From Candidatus Zixiibacteriota bacterium (GTDB taxonomy: Bacteria; JAAXHH01), in assembly GCA_016867335.1 (NCBI GenBank), contig VGJU01000005.1, positions 1-49,186 of the forward strand: DNA of 49,186 bases, written 5' to 3'. Positions 43,435-49,186 of the stretch are shown piece after piece. Position numbers and translations under genes: made by a program. The stretch's first letter is position 1. The number at the start of each line of letters is the position of its first letter. The notes under the pieces are model-generated. The model worked only from the letters and a program-made list of their open reading frames with translations. It did no database searches and had not been told where the DNA came from.

Positions 43435-45507
43435 ATGATACATCGTGTTGAGATAGAAATCGCTGGCAAGAGCCTATCCCTTGAAACTGGGAAGGTGGCC
43501 AAACAGGCAGATGCCGCCGTATGGGCGCAGTATGGCGAAACGATCGTCCTTGCTACCGCCGTTTCGGCCCGGCAAACCGGCGAGCTTAGGGATTTTCTTC
43601 CGCTTACCGTGGACTATCAGGAAAAGATGTACGCCGCAGGCCGCATACCCGGAAGCCGTATGCGCCGCGAAGGTCCACCGACCGAGAAGGAAACCCTGAG
43701 CGGTCGTCTGATCGACCACGCGATCCGCCCGCTGTTCCCCAAAGACTATCGTTGCGACACCCAGGTGATGGTCATGGTGCTGTCCGCCGATCTTGAAAAC
43801 GATTCCGATATTTTGGGTATCGTGGCGGCGGCGGCGGCGCTTCACATCTCGGACATCCCGTTCAAGGGACCGTTGGCCGGCGCGCGCGTAGGACGGGTAG
43901 ACGGCGAGTTTATGGTCAACCCGACTTTTGCCTACCGAGATGTCAGCGATCTCGATTTTGTCGTTACGGGGACGCCGGACTATATCATGTCGCTTGAAGG
44001 CAACGCGCACGAGATCGAAGAGGAGAGCCTGATCAAAGGCATCATGATGGCGCACGACGCCATCAAACAGATCATCGCCAAAATCGAAGAACTACGTTCG
44101 ATGTGCGGACAGCCCAAACGCTCGTATGAGTCGCCCAAACGCGACGAAGAACTGGCGAGCAAGGTGGCCGAGATCGCGCAACCGCTTATTCACGAAGCCA
44201 ATCGGACGCGGGAAAAACAGCAACGCGGCGATCTTTTCAGCCAAGCCGAAACTCTAGCGCTGACCCAACTGGCCGAAGCATACCCGGACAAGACGGGTGC
44301 CATCCGTGAAATGGTTAAGGACGTACAAAGCCGCGACATGCACGAGATGATCAAATTCGAAAACGTGCGGGTAGACGGTCGCGGCATGGAAGACATCCGC
44401 CCGATCTGGTGCGAAATAGCGCTGTTGCCACGGACGCACGGTTCCGCGATCTTTACGAGAGGGGAAACTCAGTGTCTGGCAGTCACAACGCTGGGTAGCA
44501 AACTCGACGAAATGCGTCTCGAAGATCTGGAAGGCGAATCTTCCAAGTCCTTTATGCTCCACTACAACTTTCCTCCGTTTTGTACCGGAGAAGCCCGCCC
44601 GGTGCGTGGACCACGCCCCCGAGAAATCGGCCACGGCTCGTTGGCCGAACATGCCATCGCCCCGGTCATTCCCTCCGAAGAGATATTTCCCTATACCGTT
44701 CGTATTGTCTCCGACGTGCTGGAGTCGAACAGTTCGTCTTCTATGGCTACTGTCTGCGCCGCGACGCTTTCGCTGATGGACGCGGGTGTGCCAATCAAAA
44801 ATCCGGTCGCCGGTGTCAATATCGGTCTGATTCCGGACGATCCAAAACCGCAGTATCTGGTAGACATTCAAGGTGTCGAAGATTTTCTGGGCGGTATGGA
44901 CTTCAAAGTGGCCGGCACGCGTGAAGGCGTTACGGCGATACAGCTTGACGTCAAGGTCATGGCCGTCACCGAAGAGATTCTGCGAGAATCGCTCCGACGC
45001 GCCAAAGACGCCAGAAACCATATCCTCGACGTCATGGAACAGGCTATTGCTGCACCGAGAGAGTCGCTGTCGCAGTACGCTCCGCGTATCATCACCATAC
45101 AGGTTAAAACCGATCAGATCGGCACCGTCATCGGTCCCGGCGGAAAAACAGTACGCGGGATTCAGGAAGAAACCGGCACCAAGATCAATATCGAAAACGA
45201 CGGCAAAATCACCATAGCCGCGGTAGATGCCGCCGGTGGCGAGCGCGCTCGCGAGATGGTTCTCGCCCTTACCGAAGAACCCGAAGTAGGCAAGATTTAC
45301 AACGGCCCTATCAAACGCTTGGTAGACTTCGGCGCTTTTGTGGAGATCATGCCCGGAACCGACGGTCTAGTCCACATTTCGGAGTGGGATACCCAGCGTA
45401 CCAACGCCATGCGCGATGTAGCTTCCGAAGGCGATATCGTTACCGTCAAAATCATCGGTATCGACGGCCAGGGGAAAATCAAACTCAGCCGGAAACAGGC
45501 GCTGTAG
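43435..45507 (+). CDS. pnp: polyribonucleotide nucleotidyltransferase (PNPase)
   Basis: 690-residue phosphorolytic 3'-5' exoribonuclease. The first RNase PH-like core (about 1-230) has DFLPLTVDYQEKMYAAGRIPGS. A helical linker precedes the second, catalytic core (IRPIWCEIALLPRTHGSAIFTRGETQ to GVPIKNPVAGVNIGLI). A KH domain (VKTDQIGTVIGPGGKTVRGIQ) and a C-terminal S1 domain (KRLVDFGAFVEIMPGTDGLVHISE) follow. ATG 43435 is used. An upstream GTG 43408 is in frame, but the ATG gives the usual N-terminus MIHRVEIEIAGKSL. The AGGAG is 12 bases away, longer than usual. Confidence 0.95.
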   Translation: MIHRVEIEIAGKSLSLETGKVAKQADAAVWAQYGETIVLATAVSARQTGELRDFLPLTVDYQEKMYAAGRIPGSRMRREGPPTEKETLSGRLIDHAIRPLFPKDYRCDTQVMVMVLSADLENDSDILGIVAAAAALHISDIPFKGPLAGARVGRVDGEFMVNPTFAYRDVSDLDFVVTGTPDYIMSLEGNAHEIEEESLIKGIMMAHDAIKQIIAKIEELRSMCGQPKRSYESPKRDEELASKVAEIAQPLIHEANRTREKQQRGDLFSQAETLALTQLAEAYPDKTGAIREMVKDVQSRDMHEMIKFENVRVDGRGMEDIRPIWCEIALLPRTHGSAIFTRGETQCLAVTTLGSKLDEMRLEDLEGESSKSFMLHYNFPPFCTGEARPVRGPRPREIGHGSLAEHAIAPVIPSEEIFPYTVRIVSDVLESNSSSSMATVCAATLSLMDAGVPIKNPVAGVNIGLIPDDPKPQYLVDIQGVEDFLGGMDFKVAGTREGVTAIQLDVKVMAVTEEILRESLRRAKDARNHILDVMEQAIAAPRESLSQYAPRIITIQVKTDQIGTVIGPGGKTVRGIQEETGTKINIENDGKITIAAVDAAGGERAREMVLALTEEPEVGKIYNGPIKRLVDFGAFVEIMPGTDGLVHISEWDTQRTNAMRDVASEGDIVTVKIIGIDGQGKIKLSRKQAL

Positions 45508-45524
45508 ACGGGACGTTCCGCGCC

Positions 45525-46793
45525 GTGCAGGCTACTTTGACCCTGAGCAACAGCACTTACCGCAAAACTATCCTCCCTAACGGACTCCGTGTCATCTCTC
45601 AAAGCATGACCGGAGTTCGCTCGGTTTCGCTCGGCGTATGGGTTTGGGCCGGCGCCCGATTCGAACCGGCAAACAAATCGGGGATCGCCCATTTTCTCGA
45701 ACACATGGTGTTCAAGGGAACCCCAAGCCGATCCGCTTACCAGATCGCCCGCAGTATCGAATCGATCGGCGGTCACCTCAATGCCTTTACCGGCAAAGAA
45801 CTCAACTGCTTTTTTGCCAGCGTCCTCGATCAGCATCTGCCGGTCGCCGTAGAGGTACTCGGCGATATCCTTATGCATTCGCATTTCGAGACCGAGGGAC
45901 TCAAACGCGAACGCAAGGTGGTCATCGACGAGATCAAGGGACTCGAAGACACCCCGGACGATCTGGTCAACGAGGTGTTTATGAGCCTGGTGTGGAACCC
46001 TCACCCGCTAAGCCGTGTCGTACTGGGTGACGAAGCGGCCGTTTCCTCGTTTACCCGGCGTGATGTAAAAGCCTATCTGCGCCGACGCTACTGCGCACCC
46101 TATATGTATGTAACGGCGGCAGGGCAGGTAGACCACGAGCAACTGGTATCGCTGATCCGCGACCAATACGATTTTCCCGCCGCTGGCCCAACCCCGTCGC
46201 CCGCCGCACCCCCGGCCATGAAGGGACACCGTTCCGTACTGAGCAGAGACATCGCGCAAGCCTATGTCTGCTATGGCGGTCCGGCGCTGTCCTTTGACGA
46301 TCCGAGAAAATACGCCCTGTTCGTGCTCAATACGTTGCTGGGTGGTGGCATGACTTCGCGGCTGTTTCAGAAAATCCGCGAAGACGCCGGACTGGCTTAT
46401 TCTATCTTTTCGGATGTCGATTTTTGTGTAGACACCGGTCTGATCAGCGTCGGTGTCGGGACGGACGCGCAGGATGTAAACCGCGTACTGGAGATGGTGC
46501 GCCACGAATTCGAAGACCTGCGCCACCATCCGCTCGGCGAAGACGAACTGCAAGACGCCAAATCCCAACTTACCGGCGGTCTGCTGCTCTCGCTCGAAGG
46601 CTCCACCCACATCATGAACCGACTGGCCCGGTTCGAACTGTACATGGACCACTATGTATCGGTGGAAGAAACCATCGCAGGCATCGAGTCCGTCACCGCG
46701 CATGACGTGCTGACGCTGGCCGACGAACTGCTGGCACCGGAACGTCAGTCGCTGGCGATTATCGGCCCTGTAGACGCGAACGACATCGTATGA
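45525..46793 (+). CDS. M16-family zinc metallopeptidase (YmxG/MPP-like)
   Basis: 422 residues. The inverted zinc motif HFLEH (56-60) and the distal Glu136 (KVVIDEIKG) give the HxxEH-x(75)-E pattern of active M16 enzymes. The C-terminal M16 half has SRLFQKIREDAGLAYSIFSDVDF. It follows pnp, as the processing-protease-like YmxG gene does in many bacteria. The start is taken at GTG 45525, 18 bases after the pnp stop; TTG 45537 is the alternative. No signal peptide is visible, so it probably acts in the cytoplasm. The stop overlaps dut (ATGA). Confidence 0.88.
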   Translation: MQATLTLSNSTYRKTILPNGLRVISQSMTGVRSVSLGVWVWAGARFEPANKSGIAHFLEHMVFKGTPSRSAYQIARSIESIGGHLNAFTGKELNCFFASVLDQHLPVAVEVLGDILMHSHFETEGLKRERKVVIDEIKGLEDTPDDLVNEVFMSLVWNPHPLSRVVLGDEAAVSSFTRRDVKAYLRRRYCAPYMYVTAAGQVDHEQLVSLIRDQYDFPAAGPTPSPAAPPAMKGHRSVLSRDIAQAYVCYGGPALSFDDPRKYALFVLNTLLGGGMTSRLFQKIREDAGLAYSIFSDVDFCVDTGLISVGVGTDAQDVNRVLEMVRHEFEDLRHHPLGEDELQDAKSQLTGGLLLSLEGSTHIMNRLARFELYMDHYVSVEETIAGIESVTAHDVLTLADELLAPERQSLAIIGPVDANDIV

Positions 46794-47242
46794 GCAAGGA
46801 AGTTGCCGTCCCCATCCTGTCGCTTCGTCCCGACAAAATCCGTTCGCTTCCGCAGTATATGAGCACCGGCGCCGCCGGTCTCGATCTTCCGGCTTGTCTC
46901 GACGACCCCGTCACTCTGGTCCCGGGCACGGCAACGCTCGTAGGAACCGGATACGCCCTGGCCGTCCCGCCCGGCTACGAAGCCCAGATACGCCCCCGAA
47001 GCGGTCTTGCGCTTCGACATCAAATCGGTATATTGAATAGTCCCGGTACGATCGATTCGGACTATCGGGGCGAAATCCGCGTCATTCTTTTCAATTTTGG
47101 CCAGCAACCGTACACGATCCAAGATGGCGACAGAATCGCACAGCTTGTCCTCTGCCCCGTACCGCGTATCCGCCTTGTTCCCGTCGAACGACTGGACGAA
47201 ACCGACCGAGGCGGGGGCGGATATGGTCATACCGGGCGGTGA
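46790..47242 (+). CDS. dut: deoxyuridine 5'-triphosphate nucleotidohydrolase (dUTPase)
   Basis: 150 residues with the five trimeric-dUTPase motifs: STGAAGLDL, PRSGLAL, GTIDSDYRGEI, GDRIAQLVL, and C-terminal RGGGGYGHTG. It converts dUTP to dUMP and keeps uracil out of DNA. Its start overlaps the M16 stop by four bases. Its end overlaps the polysaccharide deacetylase start by 20 bases. Confidence 0.94.
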   Translation: MSKEVAVPILSLRPDKIRSLPQYMSTGAAGLDLPACLDDPVTLVPGTATLVGTGYALAVPPGYEAQIRPRSGLALRHQIGILNSPGTIDSDYRGEIRVILFNFGQQPYTIQDGDRIAQLVLCPVPRIRLVPVERLDETDRGGGGYGHTGR

Positions 47243-48035
47243 CGCTCCTCCTGCCGTTCCGGTTCTTGTCTATCACAACATAGATCCCCGTATCGAATTT
47301 TCCATCACGCGTGTGTCGCCCACTCAATTTGGGCGTCAGATGGATTTTTTAGCGGAAAACGGCTATCGGACGGCAACACTCGCCGAAGTCGCCGAAGCCC
47401 GTCGCCAGCGCACCCTGTTGCCCGAAAAAACGGTGGCTATCGTTTTTGACGATGCGCTCGAAGGGGTATACGACCATGCACTGCCCGTGCTTGTCGAACG
47501 GTCGTTTGTCTGCACGATTCTTCCCATAGTCGAATACATAGGCCGTTTGAATACGTGGGATGCCAATATAGGCTGGGTGCGCCGTCCGCACATGGACTGG
47601 CGTCAGCTTGCCGAAGCCTCGGTGTCCGGCATGGAGATCGGTTCGCATACCCTGCGCCATCCCGATCTGACGGCGCTACATGACGATATGCTGTGCTACG
47701 AACTGGAGCGTTCGCGCTTTGTACTCGAAGACCGAATCGGATGTGCGGTACGGGCGCTTTCGTGCCCGTTCGGACGTTGTTCGTCGCGTGTGGTCGATAG
47801 GGCGTTTGCCGCCGGATATACCGTCGTTTCGGTGATTCGGGGAAAGACCGTCTTTGCGCATTCGTCAGGCGGTTATGTGCTACCTGGCACGGGCGTATAC
47901 GGAACCACCTCGCGCCGTTCGTTTATGCGCAAAGTCGCCGGCATGGTCGCCCCCTTCTGGCTTCGATGGATCGAAACAGGTATCGGGTTTTGCGCCGGAC
48001 AGACACCCCGTATAAAACCGCCCGACACCCCTTAG
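47223..48035 (+). CDS. polysaccharide deacetylase family protein (NodB homology)
   Basis: 270 residues. The NodB-type metal site is visible: the aspartate pair in IVFDDAL (Asp76, Asp77; Ala where Gly is usual) and GSHTLRH with His142 and His146. ALSCPFGRCSSRVV is the later motif (usual FAYPFG). The opening VPVLVYHNI is typical of peptidoglycan/GlcNAc deacetylases. No signal peptide is seen, although family members usually act outside the cytoplasm. ATG 47223 has a G-rich Shine-Dalgarno inside dut; a longer frame from 47097 lies fully in the dut gene. Confidence 0.85.
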   Translation: MVIPGGDAPPAVPVLVYHNIDPRIEFSITRVSPTQFGRQMDFLAENGYRTATLAEVAEARRQRTLLPEKTVAIVFDDALEGVYDHALPVLVERSFVCTILPIVEYIGRLNTWDANIGWVRRPHMDWRQLAEASVSGMEIGSHTLRHPDLTALHDDMLCYELERSRFVLEDRIGCAVRALSCPFGRCSSRVVDRAFAAGYTVVSVIRGKTVFAHSSGGYVLPGTGVYGTTSRRSFMRKVAGMVAPFWLRWIETGIGFCAGQTPRIKPPDTP

Positions 48036-48086
48036 AATTTGCATCTGCCACGTTTGACGAAACCACACCCCCAAGGAGAACCGCCC

Positions 48087-48428
48087 GTGAACATGCTCAT
48101 CCGCTGGTTTACGACGGCGCTTGCCATTTTTCTGCTGACCTATCTGTGGGATGGCATCAAGGTGGATTCATTTACGACCGCGTTGATCGCCGCGCTCGTA
48201 CTGGGACTGATGAATGCCATCGTGCGTCCCGTACTCGTTTTGCTCACCCTGCCACTGACCGTCCTTTCGATAGGGCTTTTCCTGCTCGTCATCAACGGCA
48301 CCCTGCTCTATCTTGTCGCTTATCTGATCCATGGGTTCGATATCGACGGATTTGTAAACGCGGTGATCGCCTCCATTGCCATCTGGGCCGTCGGGCTTCT
48401 GCTCAACGTGTTTTTCAAGCGAGACTGA
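48087..48428 (+). CDS. phage-holin-4-like small membrane protein (YvlD-type)
   Basis: 113 residues with four membrane helices (about 5-22, 27-48, 53-80 and 87-110) and the conserved ALVLGLMNAIVRPVLVLLTLPLTVLSIGLFLLVINGTLLYL of the PF04020-type family. This is a common chromosomal membrane protein despite the holin name; the function is unknown. The start is GTG 48087 with AAGGAG eight bases upstream; ATG 48093 is the alternative. Confidence 0.85.
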   Translation: MNMLIRWFTTALAIFLLTYLWDGIKVDSFTTALIAALVLGLMNAIVRPVLVLLTLPLTVLSIGLFLLVINGTLLYLVAYLIHGFDIDGFVNAVIASIAIWAVGLLLNVFFKRD

Positions 48429-48431
48429 GAC

Positions 48432-49186
48432 ATGAAAATAACGATGCTGGAAACCACAAAACACGAGATCGCGCTCAACACCCGGATGCCTTTTCGGTAC
48501 GGCATCGTTTCCATGACGGCACTGCCGCATCTCTTTGTCCGTGTATTGCTCGACGTGGATGGGACGCGAAGGTGGGGTATGGCGGCGGATCATCTGCCGC
48601 CCAAATGGTTTACCAAAAACCCACAGTCCTCGCTTGACGACGATGTTGCCGAGATGCGCGAGGTTATCGACCGGGCGCTGGCCATAGCCGCTAGTGCCGG
48701 AACGGTGCACACGGTTTTCGATCTTTGGAAAAAGATATACGACGATCAAAAACGATGGGCACAACATACCCCGTACCCACCGCTGTTATGGGGTTTTGGC
48801 GTCAGCCTCGTGGAGCGCGCCGTGATCGACGCATTCTGTCGGGCGACAAAGATGCCGTTTGCACGCGCCCTGCGCGAAAACCTTTTGGGCATTCGTCTCG
48901 AAACCATCTACCCGGAACTGGAAGGCCTCGCTCCGGCAGACTTTCTTCCCCGAATCCCCCCGGCGCAAATATACGTGCGACACACGGTCGGTTTGATCGA
49001 CACGCTGCGAGAGAAGGACATCGCGTTGACGGATCGGCTCGACGACGGGTTGCCCCAGTCGCTCGAAGCAGCGATTCGGGCATACGGATTGACCCATTTC
49101 AAAATCAAGCTCGCCGGTGATCCGGACAAGGACTTTGCATGGCTTCTGCGTGTCGCCGACGTTCTTGACAATGCCAAAACGGACTA
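48432..49186 (+). CDS. enolase-superfamily protein (mandelate racemase-like), partial at the right edge
   Basis: 251 codons from ATG 48432 run open to the window end. The N-terminal capping domain (MPFRYGIVSMTALPHLFVRVLLD) is followed by the start of the barrel with a KxK-type motif in THFKIKLAGD, where the second lysine is the usual acid/base residue. The metal-ligand strands lie beyond the edge. Family members dehydrate or racemise sugar acids. This fits the sugar-handling genes at 17-24 kb but is not linked to them. It starts three bases after the preceding stop. Confidence 0.8.
   Translation, partial: MKITMLETTKHEIALNTRMPFRYGIVSMTALPHLFVRVLLDVDGTRRWGMAADHLPPKWFTKNPQSSLDDDVAEMREVIDRALAIAASAGTVHTVFDLWKKIYDDQKRWAQHTPYPPLLWGFGVSLVERAVIDAFCRATKMPFARALRENLLGIRLETIYPELEGLAPADFLPRIPPAQIYVRHTVGLIDTLREKDIALTDRLDDGLPQSLEAAIRAYGLTHFKIKLAGDPDKDFAWLLRVADVLDNAKTD

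Noticed and set aside
43424-43438. Four-codon leader MAGL overlapping the pnp start
   Set aside because: The AGGAG ends one base before its ATG, too close for initiation. The site serves pnp with a long spacing.
1-49186. CRISPR arrays, phage modules, rRNA
   Set aside because: No regularly spaced repeats, structural phage genes or rRNA segments were seen. The holin-like gene belongs to a common chromosomal family.

Overview
The window is a GC-rich bacterial chromosome segment with an outer membrane (tolQRA-B, a lipoprotein permease, a PfkB kinase like the one used for LPS heptose). The mix of PhyH dioxygenase, TIM-barrel sugar isomerases, a DUF4432 sugar epimerase, a mandelate-racemase-type enolase, and an aspartylglucosaminidase ending in a FlgD-like Ig domain suggests an uncultured heterotroph of the Latescibacterota/Poribacteria/FCB kind. 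That placement is inference only. No rRNA is present. One tRNA (Arg-CCG) was found.

Layout. 1-5.5 kb (minus): tolQ-tolR-tolA-tolB from a clear sigma-70-type promoter, then an RlmI-like rRNA methyltransferase downstream of an MDR oxidoreductase. 5.7-7.4 kb (plus): a tungstate-type ABC permease and ATPase with no binding-protein gene beside them. 7.4-24.3 kb: an accessory zone. It holds an aspartylglucosaminidase gene broken by an amber codon, a PhyH dioxygenase, a 1511-residue fusion of a degenerate M28 peptidase domain to an FtsX-type permease, glnS, a REP-associated transposase (RAYT) carrying REP-like palindromes inside its own reading frame, a PfkB kinase, a dead relBE-like locus, sugar-modifying enzymes, and a TIM-barrel pseudogene with a frameshift plus a Trp-to-stop change. 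Heptanucleotide repeat arrays sit at several gene borders here and supply the start and stop codons of the M28-FtsX gene.

24.3-35.8 kb: GDSL esterase and mazG (minus), a divergent heterodimeric ABC exporter pair with one degenerate ATPase site, then an HNH nuclease-scpA-scpB-rluB-rpsA-mtaB run ending in tRNA-Arg. A serine recombinase lacking its catalytic serine lies against the tRNA 3' end. 36.5-48.4 kb: the conserved rimP-nusA-ylxQ-infB-ylxP-rbfA-ribF-rpsO-pnp cluster, without truB, preceded by a promoter and a terminator-like leader hairpin. It continues into an M16 peptidase, dut, a polysaccharide deacetylase and a small membrane protein. An enolase-superfamily gene runs off the right edge.

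Core genes (Tol, translation, transcription, RNA decay, chromosome segregation) are intact and tightly packed. The lesions all lie in the accessory part, which points to gene decay rather than a changed genetic code: TAG, TGA and TAA all end intact genes here.
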